Shown here in pieces: positions 56,943 through 64,000 of a stretch of 64,000 bases of DNA. The position numbers and the translations under genes were made by a program. Positions within the stretch are counted from its first letter, which is position 1; every line of letters begins with the position of its first letter. The notes beneath the pieces are model-generated. The model saw only the letters and a list, made by a program, of their open reading frames with translations, had not been told where the DNA came from and did not search any database. This DNA is from an uncultured Bacteroidales bacterium (GTDB taxonomy: Bacteria; Bacteroidota; Bacteroidia; Bacteroidales; UBA932), in NCBI GenBank assembly GCA_905234795.1, contig CAJOIQ010000008.1, forward strand, positions 29,308 to 93,307, in the 5' to 3' direction.

Positions 56943-57047
56943 AATGGCCATCCACCAGCCATATGAAGACGTTCTTAACCATCTGATGTACGCTAAAATA
57001 ATGTAAGAAATAGCGCGGGATTATTCCCAAAATCAGCAAGAAATTTT

Positions 57048-57055
57048 TATCTTCG
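57048..57055 (+). promoter_or_regulatory. Possible -7 promoter element
   Basis: TATCTTCG after a T-rich run lies 29 bases before the remnant ATG at 57085 and may drive the porin operon. The same octamer stands before nqrA. The -33 region is not clear. Confidence 0.4.
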
Positions 57056-57084
57056 TGGATTTGGTAATCGAATTGAGAAGAATA

Positions 57085-57239
57085 ATGAGATTGAGAGAAT
57101 TGTTGATGGCTGTTGTCCTTTTCGCCAGCTGCTTCGCGGGCAGGGCACAGGAAGAGGCCCTTGTTTTCACGCCCCAGTGGACGGCGGCATTTCCCTGGTG
57201 AACATCCTTGTGATTGCGGTAGCCTATTTCAAACAATAA
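57085..57239 (+). pseudogene. Chimeric remnant of the NMT1/THI5-like binding-protein gene
   Basis: This explains most of the 300-base gap between the CHAT and porin genes. An ATG opens a signal-like peptide (MRLRELLMAVVLFASCFAGR). Bases 57143-57185 are identical to 61076-61118 inside the binding-protein gene, and 57180-57208 are identical to 61291-61319. The intervening 178 bases are absent. The two parts join at GACGGC, present at both ends in the intact gene. The frame then stops at 57199. In another frame the tail reads LVNILVIAVAYFKQ and stop, recalling the end of the DUF3667 protein, but this second resemblance is too short to trust. Confidence 0.8.
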
Positions 57240-57243
57240 CAGA

Positions 57244-58566
57244 ATGAAAACAATCCTCATCATCGCCACGATACTCCTGCTGTCTGCAGAGAACGTTTTT
57301 GCGCAGAATGATACACTCAAGAACAATTTCAGCGTCGGTCTGGAATTCGTGACGCATGGCGAGATTTGCGGAGGAGGCTTGCCCCGGGCAGCCGAATCCA
57401 CAGAAAACAGGTCGGCCTTTCTCTTCGGCCGTGCGCGCATCAAAGCAGACTATGAGAGAAAAGGCCTTCAAGCCCACGCCGTTATCCAGAACAGCGCGGT
57501 CTGGGGCATGTCCGGTAATATGAATCTGGGGCTCTATGAGGGCTGGGTCAAGATGACCTCCAGGCACGGACTGTTCGCCCAGGTGGGCCGGGTGGCGCTG
57601 TCCTACGACGACGAGCGCGTCATCGGCACCAACGACTTTGCCACTGCCGCCCTTTCCCACGACGTACTGCGGGCAGGCTATGAAGGCCACGGCCACAAGG
57701 TGCACGCCATCCTGGCTTTCAACCAAAATGGGAAAAATGTCTATTTTGGCACCTATTACGATGGCGGAGCGCAGTTTTACAAGACCATGCAGACACTGTG
57801 GTACCATTACGACTTCTCCAAGTTTCCGCTGGGGGCTTCCCTGCTTTTTATGAACCTGGGCCTGCAAGCAGGCGTGGAAGGAAATGAAGACAATCCGGTA
57901 CGGGTGGAATACCAGCAGATGTTTGGCGGCTATGTGAAATACCACCCCAAATACTTCTCCCTGGAAGGCTCATATTACCGGCAAAGCGGCAAACTGGTGG
58001 ACGAGAACCATTTCTCCAAGCCCATCAAGGCCTGGATGGCCAGTGTAAAGGCCAACATCAATCCCAGTGACAAATATGGCTTTGTACTGGGCTATGACTA
58101 CCTGAGCGGAGACGACTTTGTTCCCGTACCCTACGGCGGCGCCTTCGGCATGCCCCGGCATGCAGTAGAAGGCGGATTTACGCCCTTGTACGGTTCTCGC
58201 AACCAGTTCTACGGTATAATGGATTATTTCTACGAGAGTGCCTACATCAACGGTTTTACGCCCGGTTTACAGAATGCATTCATCGGCGTTTCCGGCAAGC
58301 CTTTCAAGGATTTTTCCTGTGGAATCACCTATCATTATCTGGCCGTCGCCACACGTCTCAGCGACCTTGGCAGTACGCTGGGCCACAGCATTGAACTCAC
58401 GGCCGGTTATCAATTCTCCAAGGATATCATGCTACTGGCAGGCTATACCCAGATGATGGGCACGGAAACCATGGCCCGGCTTAAGCAGGAGGGCAGCGGC
58501 AACCGTGCCCACTGGGGCTGGTTTTCCTTGGTCATTTCCCCCAGCCTGTTCAATGCCAAATGGTAA
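57244..58566 (+). CDS. Outer-membrane beta-barrel porin (alginate-export/porin-like)
   Basis: A 440-residue protein with a signal peptide (MKTILIIATILLLSAENVFA). The body alternates amphipathic strands and turns: FLFGRARIKADYERKGLQAH, GRVALSYDDERVIGTNDFAT, EGSYYRQSGKL, GFVLGYDYLSGDDFVP, ending in an aromatic strand with LFNAKW. The layout matches alginate-export-like or related porins of Bacteroidota. No substrate can be read. First intact gene of an operon of five; the lipoprotein follows after 11 bases. Specificity might be inferred from the binding protein further along, but the link is unproven. Confidence 0.75.
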   Translation: MKTILIIATILLLSAENVFAQNDTLKNNFSVGLEFVTHGEICGGGLPRAAESTENRSAFLFGRARIKADYERKGLQAHAVIQNSAVWGMSGNMNLGLYEGWVKMTSRHGLFAQVGRVALSYDDERVIGTNDFATAALSHDVLRAGYEGHGHKVHAILAFNQNGKNVYFGTYYDGGAQFYKTMQTLWYHYDFSKFPLGASLLFMNLGLQAGVEGNEDNPVRVEYQQMFGGYVKYHPKYFSLEGSYYRQSGKLVDENHFSKPIKAWMASVKANINPSDKYGFVLGYDYLSGDDFVPVPYGGAFGMPRHAVEGGFTPLYGSRNQFYGIMDYFYESAYINGFTPGLQNAFIGVSGKPFKDFSCGITYHYLAVATRLSDLGSTLGHSIELTAGYQFSKDIMLLAGYTQMMGTETMARLKQEGSGNRAHWGWFSLVISPSLFNAKW

Positions 58567-58577
58567 TTTTATCGCTT

Positions 58578-59708
58578 ATGCATATACGACATTTCTTCAT
58601 TATTTCCCTTCTGACGGCCTTTTCGGCCTGCCAGCACAGTGAATACGATACCTCCAGAGGAATCGACAAAGAAATCACGGTGTTCACAGACCAGGTGAGT
58701 CTCCCGCTGGGAGACATCGGCCCATTGACGCCCAAATCGCTGCTGGGCAACGGGCTGCCCGACATGATCAAAAGTTTTATCCAGGAAGATGAGCAGGGAT
58801 ATCTGGTGTGCCAGGCAACCGGGCCGTTATCTTCCAATTATGTGGCGATGATTTCCATGGGCTTGCCGGATCCCTCATCGCCGGCCGATTTTTCCATTCC
58901 GGACAATACGGGAGAGATAGATGCCAACGCCGGGATGTTGGGGGCGTTGGGTTTTGCCGTGTCTCCCCAGATTTTCACCCTTCAGGCCAATAATCCCCTT
59001 ACGGAAGGGGTTTGCGTTTCAGGAAAACTGACCATCCTGGGAGAAGAGGATAAAACGCTGGCCACAGAGGAGTTTTCCAAGGTCCCGATGGAGGCAAGCA
59101 CATCCAACGAGGTTTTCCGCTTGGAAAAAACCGATGAAGATACCTTCACTAAATTCAAAGTGGAGAATACCGTCTTGCATCTGCCTGCCTCTATTCTGGA
59201 GAAGGATCCCCTGAACGGATTCGGCAGTTTCTCGCTGGATTACCAATACAAGGCTTATATCTATCTGAGCGCCGATTTCCCCATGCCCCTAAACTTCGAT
59301 GTCGACCTGAACGCTCCTCTGGGACAGTTCAAGGTGCAGGAAGCCAGGATTTGCACGGAAGTATCCAATGAGATTCCCCTTTCTCTGGAAGTTTCCAGTG
59401 TAATGATTCTGGTGAAACAGTTAGATGAAGAGGGAAAAGAATCCCTTGTCCCGTATGAGGACGTAAGCGTCACTCCAGGGCTCACGGTTGCTTCCGGATG
59501 TTCCGGGAACCCGGTCATTTCTCCTCTGGAAATGGTTATCAAGGCCAAAGAGGGAACCACCATTCCGGATATTGCCGGCCTGGAACTGGAGCTTAAACTC
59601 CTGGCACCTGCGGGAGTGGCCGACAAAAGAATCAATTTGAACCAGTCTGTTTCTTTCAATAACCTCCGCGCTACGGTTTCCGGCGGCATAACCATTCCCA
59701 GCCTATGA
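58578..59708 (+). CDS. Lipoprotein of unknown function
   Basis: A 376-residue lipoprotein when started at the ATG at 58578 (MHIRHFFIISLLTAFSAC), whose SAC lipobox gives a clear anchor Cys; the track's TTG/ATG at 58560 overlaps the porin stop. The mature part is beta-rich with repeated segments such as PLPMNFDVDLN-like strands and PASILEKDPLNGFGSFSLDY, and no known catalytic motif. A similar pairing of a lipoprotein with a DUF5723 protein is plausible in Bacteroidota, but I cannot name a family. It overlaps the next gene by 4 bases. Confidence 0.68.
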   Translation: MHIRHFFIISLLTAFSACQHSEYDTSRGIDKEITVFTDQVSLPLGDIGPLTPKSLLGNGLPDMIKSFIQEDEQGYLVCQATGPLSSNYVAMISMGLPDPSSPADFSIPDNTGEIDANAGMLGALGFAVSPQIFTLQANNPLTEGVCVSGKLTILGEEDKTLATEEFSKVPMEASTSNEVFRLEKTDEDTFTKFKVENTVLHLPASILEKDPLNGFGSFSLDYQYKAYIYLSADFPMPLNFDVDLNAPLGQFKVQEARICTEVSNEIPLSLEVSSVMILVKQLDEEGKESLVPYEDVSVTPGLTVASGCSGNPVISPLEMVIKAKEGTTIPDIAGLELELKLLAPAGVADKRINLNQSVSFNNLRATVSGGITIPSL

Positions 59709-61021
59709 AAAAGACAGTGATAACCTTGGCCATGCTGGCCTTCGGCGTAGCCCTATGGGCACAGGACAAGAATCCAGCCGGGAACGCTTCGCTGGAGAAC
59801 GGATTCGTGCGCATCGGCGAATTCCAACGCTTCAGCCGCAACAATGTGGGAGCTTCGGCCTTCCTCTTCCCCTCCGGTGACAAATTGGTAACCGGTCTTC
59901 ATTCTTCCGTATCGGCCGATGACTTCCTGGGTGGCCTCAAGGCGGTGAACAGCCTTTACACCCAGGACGACTACAATCTGGTTTCCTATGGATGGAAGGA
60001 TGCCACCCGGGGATTCCACACGGTGGAAGTGGGCGCCAAGGTCAACTACGGCCTTTCTGTCCCCAAGGAAATTTTCCACATCCTGAAGACGGGGACGGCC
60101 CAGTCCCCGTATGATCTGTCGGCCCTGCAGTCGTTCGGCAACCTGTACGCCGAGATTGCCTACGGTTACGCCCTCCCCATCAGCGAGACCTTCTCTGTGG
60201 GCGCACGCGCCAAACTGCTGGTGGGCATGAACAGCGTGGGGATTTCGGCCCGCAACTTCACCCTCACTACCACGGAAGATCAGTACCGGCTGGACATGGA
60301 CGCCGACATAGACCTCACCAACCGCAACAAAAAGGTAGGAACAGACCCGGACGGGTACCTGGACTATACCAGCTTCTCCGGCAAGGGGAAACTGGGCATC
60401 CCTACGGGTGCCGGGCTGGCCCTGGATCTGGGCCTTGTGTGGAAACCCTTCGACGGATTTACGGTATCGGCCTCCGTCCTGGATTTAGGCGGTATCCTCT
60501 GGTATTACGGAAACGCCGGTAAATCGTCGGGCTCTTACACCTTCGACGGCCTCAAGGTCCTTTCCACGGAAGAAATGACACAGGACAAGCTGGTTTCCAA
60601 GCTGAAGGATGTGGGAGAAGAAGTGCTGGGCGTCATTAAACCCAAAGCCGTGGACAAGTGCTTCAAGTGGAAAGCCGTCCCGCTCAACGCCAATATGAAC
60701 GTGAGTTATGCCCTGCCCTTCTGGCAAAAGCTTTCCGTGGACGCCTCCTGCCTGTATACCGGTTACAGTTTCTGCGCACCCTATTGGGAAGCGCGGGGCG
60801 GAGTCTCCCTGGACTTCCCCGGCCTGCTCCACCTGGGGCTTAGCGCCGGCAGCGGAGCACACGGTTTTGTTTACGCCTTTAACGGAAGCGTGGAATTCCT
60901 TAACTTCAAACTGTATGCGGCGTTTGAAAACGGCATCGGCGGTGTCATCCCCTATGAAAGCACTCCGCTCAAAGCCAATAACAAGTCACTTTGCATCGGT
61001 TTAGTCTATTTAATCAAATGA
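59705..61021 (+). CDS. DUF5723-family outer-membrane-like protein
   Basis: A 438-residue exported protein with signal MKKTVITLAMLAFGVALWAQ. The body has many beta strands (AEIAYGYALPISETFSVGAR, AKLLVGMNSVGISARNFTL) and the segment VSASVLDLGGILWYYGNAGK, which is the best recognised part of DUF5723 proteins. These are probable outer-membrane barrels of Bacteroidota with unknown function. It overlaps both neighbours by 4 bases, so it is translationally coupled within the operon. Confidence 0.75.
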   Translation: MKKTVITLAMLAFGVALWAQDKNPAGNASLENGFVRIGEFQRFSRNNVGASAFLFPSGDKLVTGLHSSVSADDFLGGLKAVNSLYTQDDYNLVSYGWKDATRGFHTVEVGAKVNYGLSVPKEIFHILKTGTAQSPYDLSALQSFGNLYAEIAYGYALPISETFSVGARAKLLVGMNSVGISARNFTLTTTEDQYRLDMDADIDLTNRNKKVGTDPDGYLDYTSFSGKGKLGIPTGAGLALDLGLVWKPFDGFTVSASVLDLGGILWYYGNAGKSSGSYTFDGLKVLSTEEMTQDKLVSKLKDVGEEVLGVIKPKAVDKCFKWKAVPLNANMNVSYALPFWQKLSVDASCLYTGYSFCAPYWEARGGVSLDFPGLLHLGLSAGSGAHGFVYAFNGSVEFLNFKLYAAFENGIGGVIPYESTPLKANNKSLCIGLVYLIK

Positions 61022-61965
61022 AAATGAGAGCGTTGTCGCTGACGGTTGCCCTGATTGTCAACTGCAGCATGGTTTGGGCACAGGAAGAGGCCCTTGTTTT
61101 CACGCCCCAGTGGACGGCCCAGGCCCAGTTCGCCGGCTACTATGTGGCCGAAGCCATGGGGTTTTATCGTGAGAACGGAGTGAATGTACGGATTGAACAT
61201 CCGTCGGCCACACAGCCCGCAATGACCCGTCTGCGCAAGAATGAATGCCAGGCCACCACGCTGCAACTTTGTCAGGCTATGGAGATTGTCGACGGCGGCA
61301 TTTCCCTGGTGAACATCCTGCAGACATCCATGAACAACGCGATGGTCATCGTATCGGCCCGCGGCAAGGACCCGCTCACCCAGAAAGGGGCCCGTGTGGG
61401 CATTTGGAGCGTGGGCTTCGGCCAGCTGGCCATCTGCATGAGCATCCAGGATCAGCTGGACTATGAATGGGTGCGTTTTGCCCAGAACACCAACCTGTTT
61501 GTGGCCGGTGCCCTGGACGCCACCCTGGCCATGAGCTACAACGAGTATTACCAGCTGGTACAGGCGGGCATCCAGATGACCGACAAAAATGTGTACCGTT
61601 TCTGCGACCACGGCTACAACGTGCAGGAGGATGGCGTCTACATGACCCGGGATTACTATGAAAAACACAAGGACCAGGCGCAACGCTTTGCCCAGGCCAG
61701 CCGGAAAGGCTGGGAATGGGCGGCCGAACACCCCGAAGAAACGCTGGAAATTGTGATGCAGTATGTGACCCGGGAACACATCGCCACCAACGAAGTCATG
61801 CAGCGGCTCATGCTGCAGGAAGTGCTTCGGCTTCAGGTGGACCGGGAATCCGGAGAACGCGAGTTCCGGCTTCGTCCCGACATGGTGCAGCTGGCCAGCC
61901 GGCTGATGGTGGAAAACCAGATGCTGGGACGTGAAATAACCTATGAAGAACTGAGCCATGAATAG
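61018..61965 (+). CDS. NMT1/THI5-like periplasmic substrate-binding protein
   Basis: A 315-residue protein when started at the ATG at 61018 (signal MRALSLTVALIVNCSMVWAQ region). The core TPQWTAQAQFAGYYVAEAMG, then FYRENGVNVRIEHPSATQ, is the NMT1/THI5-like fold that binds pyrimidine or riboflavin-like ligands, nitrate or sulfonates in different subfamilies. No ABC permease or ATPase gene is present. Instead the stop overlaps the start of a Cache-HAMP-SpoIIE phosphatase by 8 bases. The pair may therefore be a ligand sensor feeding a signalling protein. A truncated duplicate of this gene lies at 57085. Confidence 0.85.
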   Translation: MKMRALSLTVALIVNCSMVWAQEEALVFTPQWTAQAQFAGYYVAEAMGFYRENGVNVRIEHPSATQPAMTRLRKNECQATTLQLCQAMEIVDGGISLVNILQTSMNNAMVIVSARGKDPLTQKGARVGIWSVGFGQLAICMSIQDQLDYEWVRFAQNTNLFVAGALDATLAMSYNEYYQLVQAGIQMTDKNVYRFCDHGYNVQEDGVYMTRDYYEKHKDQAQRFAQASRKGWEWAAEHPEETLEIVMQYVTREHIATNEVMQRLMLQEVLRLQVDRESGEREFRLRPDMVQLASRLMVENQMLGREITYEELSHE

Positions 61966-63901
61966 AATCCTCACCTATATCCGTCGCAAGCTCTCCGTAC
62001 GCGTGAGCCTGTGGGTGGTGATTTTTGCCGCCCTCATCTTCATCGGCGCCCTCAGCTTCCTGTTCTATCAGTCCAGAGAGGCTGTGCGTCAGGAGGCCGT
62101 GAGCCGCGCCACCCAAATCCTGGATAAGACGTCCCTGCGGGTCGAGACCATCCTCAACCGCGTGGAAGTAGCTTCCGAAATGACCGAATGGCTGGTCCTG
62201 CGGCATTTAAATAAACCGGATTCCATGTTTGTGTACAGCCGGGGCATGCTGCAGAACAATCCCGACTTCTACAACTGTTCCATCGCCTTCGAGCCCTATT
62301 ACTTCAAAAAATGGGGCCGTTATTTCTCGGCCTATTCCAAGCACGACGGCTCCTCCATCCGTACCATCCAGGGAGGAAGCGACAACTATCAGTACTTCTA
62401 TACGGACTGGTATCTCATGCCCAAACTGCTGGAAAAGCCCTGCTGGACCGAGCCTTATATGGACCTTGACGTGCCCACCAACACCAGCGAGATGGTAACC
62501 AGCTACTGCCAGGCCATGAAGGACGAAGAGGGAACCGTGATAGGTGTCATCAATACCAGCCTTTCTCTGAACTGGCTCTCGCACACCATCTCGTCCGTCA
62601 AACCCTATCCCAACTCCTACAGCATCATGATCGGGCGCGGCGGTACCTATTTCGTCCATCCGGATTCAACCAAGATTACCCGCCAGACCATCTTCACCCA
62701 GACCATCGAGCACCCCGACACCTCCCTCACCGCCCTGGGACACGCCATGACACGGGGAGAAGAGGGCATGAAACAGATGCGGCTGAACGGGGAAAAATCC
62801 TATGTCTTCTACAAGCCCCTGGGTCAGACAGGCTGTTCAATGGCCATTGTTTGCCCGGAGAGCGACATTTTCGGCGGATTTGACCGCCTGCGCCGCACCG
62901 TTATGATTATCGTTCTGGCGGGCCTGCTGCTCATGCTGTACTTCTTTATCCGCATCATCACGCGCGAGCTCAGTCCCCTGAGGAGGTTGGCCGATGAGGC
63001 CGAGACCATCGCCTCGGGCCAGTTCGACGCCGAGCTTCCGGACTTCCGGCGCATCGACGAAATCGGCCAGCTGAGCCACTCGTTCGGCAATATGCAGCAG
63101 TCACTGGTGCGGTACATCGGCCAGCTCAAGGATACCACCGCACAGAAAGCCTCCATCGAGCGCGACCTGCACATCGCCAACCAAATCCAGATGGGAATGC
63201 TGCCCAAGGTGTTCCCCACCTACCCCGACCGCGAAGACGTCCAGATTTACGCTTCGCTGACGCCGGCCAAGGAAGTGGGAGGAGACCTCTTCGACTTCTA
63301 TTTCCGGGACGGAAAGCTCTTCTTCTGCATTGGCGACGTGTCCGGCAAGGGCGTCCCCGCCTCCCTGTTCATGGCGGTGACCCGCTCCGTTTTCCGCACC
63401 GTGTCGGCCCACGAGGACCTGCCGGACCGCATCATGAACAGCATCAATAAAACTATCGGGGAGATGAATGACTCTCTCATGTTCGTCACGCTGTTCGTGG
63501 GCGTACTGGACCTGAAAACCGGGCACATGCAGTATTGCAACGCCGGTCACGACGAGCCCTTGCTGGTGGGCGCCGGCGTGGGCACCCTCCCCTGCGACGC
63601 CAACATTCCCGTGGGTATAGATCCCACATGGAACTACACCCTGCAGGAAGCCGAAATCTATACCGGCACCACCATCTTCCTGTTCACCGACGGTCTCACC
63701 GAAGCCGAGAACATCAACCACGAACTCTTCAATATGGAGCGTGTGAAAGAGGTGGCCGAAAAAGCCCTCTCGAACCGGGAGCAGGCCCCCCGCCAGCTCA
63801 TCGCCACCATGACCGACGCCGTCCATCAGTATGTGGGAGAGGCCGAGCAGAGCGACGACCTCACCATGATGGGCATCCAGTTCCAGCCGGGAAATATTTA
63901 G
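61958..63901 (+). CDS. Cache-HAMP-SpoIIE (PP2C-type) phosphatase
   Basis: A 647-residue membrane phosphatase. One helix at residues about 18-40 (LWVVIFAALIFIGALSFLFY), a periplasmic dCache-like domain to about 305 (KPCWTEPYMDLDVPTNTSEM, YSIMIGRGGTYFVHPD), a second helix at 310-330 and a HAMP domain (SPLRRLADEAETIASGQFDA) precede the RsbU/SpoIIE catalytic domain. That domain shows TPAKEVGGDLFDFYFRDGKL, GDVSGKGVPASLFMAVTRS and FLFTDGLTEAENINHELFN, with the metal-binding aspartates present. It should dephosphorylate an anti-sigma-antagonist (STAS) protein in response to an envelope signal; no STAS or RsbW gene is in the window. Confidence 0.9.
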   Translation: MNRILTYIRRKLSVRVSLWVVIFAALIFIGALSFLFYQSREAVRQEAVSRATQILDKTSLRVETILNRVEVASEMTEWLVLRHLNKPDSMFVYSRGMLQNNPDFYNCSIAFEPYYFKKWGRYFSAYSKHDGSSIRTIQGGSDNYQYFYTDWYLMPKLLEKPCWTEPYMDLDVPTNTSEMVTSYCQAMKDEEGTVIGVINTSLSLNWLSHTISSVKPYPNSYSIMIGRGGTYFVHPDSTKITRQTIFTQTIEHPDTSLTALGHAMTRGEEGMKQMRLNGEKSYVFYKPLGQTGCSMAIVCPESDIFGGFDRLRRTVMIIVLAGLLLMLYFFIRIITRELSPLRRLADEAETIASGQFDAELPDFRRIDEIGQLSHSFGNMQQSLVRYIGQLKDTTAQKASIERDLHIANQIQMGMLPKVFPTYPDREDVQIYASLTPAKEVGGDLFDFYFRDGKLFFCIGDVSGKGVPASLFMAVTRSVFRTVSAHEDLPDRIMNSINKTIGEMNDSLMFVTLFVGVLDLKTGHMQYCNAGHDEPLLVGAGVGTLPCDANIPVGIDPTWNYTLQEAEIYTGTTIFLFTDGLTEAENINHELFNMERVKEVAEKALSNREQAPRQLIATMTDAVHQYVGEAEQSDDLTMMGIQFQPGNI

Positions 63902-64000
63902 CTTTAGTTCACGGCAAAAGTAGCACTACAACGGTCAAGCCGCGAGGCTGCTTCTGCTAATTTGTTGATTTATAGTAAATTTTTTTGTAAATATTGTTGT
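63902..64000. other. Intergenic end of the window
   Basis: An AT-rich stretch after the phosphatase gene. A small hairpin AGCC-GCGA-GGCT is visible near 63945, with no T-run after it. I see no gene and no convincing promoter. Confidence 0.5.

Overview
The window looks like a chromosome segment of a GC-rich, obligately anaerobic gut or rumen Bacteroidales bacterium. The evidence is a 2-oxoacid:ferredoxin oxidoreductase, a six-gene Na+-NQR operon, FimB/Mfa2-type fimbrial lipoproteins, BspA-like leucine-rich repeat lipoproteins, DUF5723 and DUF3667 proteins, and Bacteroidota-type promoters (TTTG, about 20 bases, TAnnTTTG). I cannot name a genus. Coding density is high. The high GC creates many long antisense shadow ORFs, which I left out. 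I saw no tRNA, rRNA, CRISPR array, IS element or prophage.

Layout. 1-3.4 kb: end of ilvE, a small TPR protein and korDABC, closed by a strong terminator. 3.4-5.8 kb: a UvrD/PcrA helicase on the minus strand. 5.9-11.7 kb: nqrABCDEF, in which nqrF is broken by a frameshift. 11.8-15.2 kb: a small island with parDE, a two-gene fimbrial lipoprotein operon and a DUF47 gene, bounded by two copies of one long hairpin repeat. 15.2-34.6 kb: an apparent single eleven-gene minus-strand operon. It starts with a membrane-anchored TIR protein, continues with four exported accessory proteins, and ends with five large surface lipoproteins built from shared modules. 34.7-36.3 kb: rfbD and rfbC. 36.3-47.5 kb: a divergent nonulosonic-acid (legionaminic/pseudaminic-like) sugar operon ending in a Kdo-transferase-like gene. 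47.6-50.5 kb: uvrA on the minus strand. 50.6-56.9 kb: an operon of a HlyD-like protein, a DUF3667 protein, a CHASE2 sensor, a FecR/DUF4384-like protein and a TPR-CHAT caspase-like protease. 57.2-63.9 kb: an outer-membrane porin, a lipoprotein, DUF5723, an NMT1/THI5-like binding protein and a Cache-HAMP-SpoIIE phosphatase.

How the genes work together. IlvE and the Kor/Vor complex fit amino-acid/2-oxoacid metabolism with ferredoxin as electron carrier, and Nqr would couple NADH oxidation to Na+ export. The RfbCD and nonulosonate genes supply surface sugars. The TIR/LRR operon and the CHASE2/CHAT operon both join an envelope-facing part to a presumed cytoplasmic effector domain (TIR, CHAT), so both are candidates for undescribed sensing or defence systems. 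That reading is inference.

The signal no feature type explains is a set of short palindromic insertions that stay in frame inside coding genes. There are two in rfbD sharing a 34-bp core but with unrelated self-complementary arms, one in uvrD/pcrA with a related core, and a 143-bp cloverleaf-like element with perfect 29-bp arms in uvrA.
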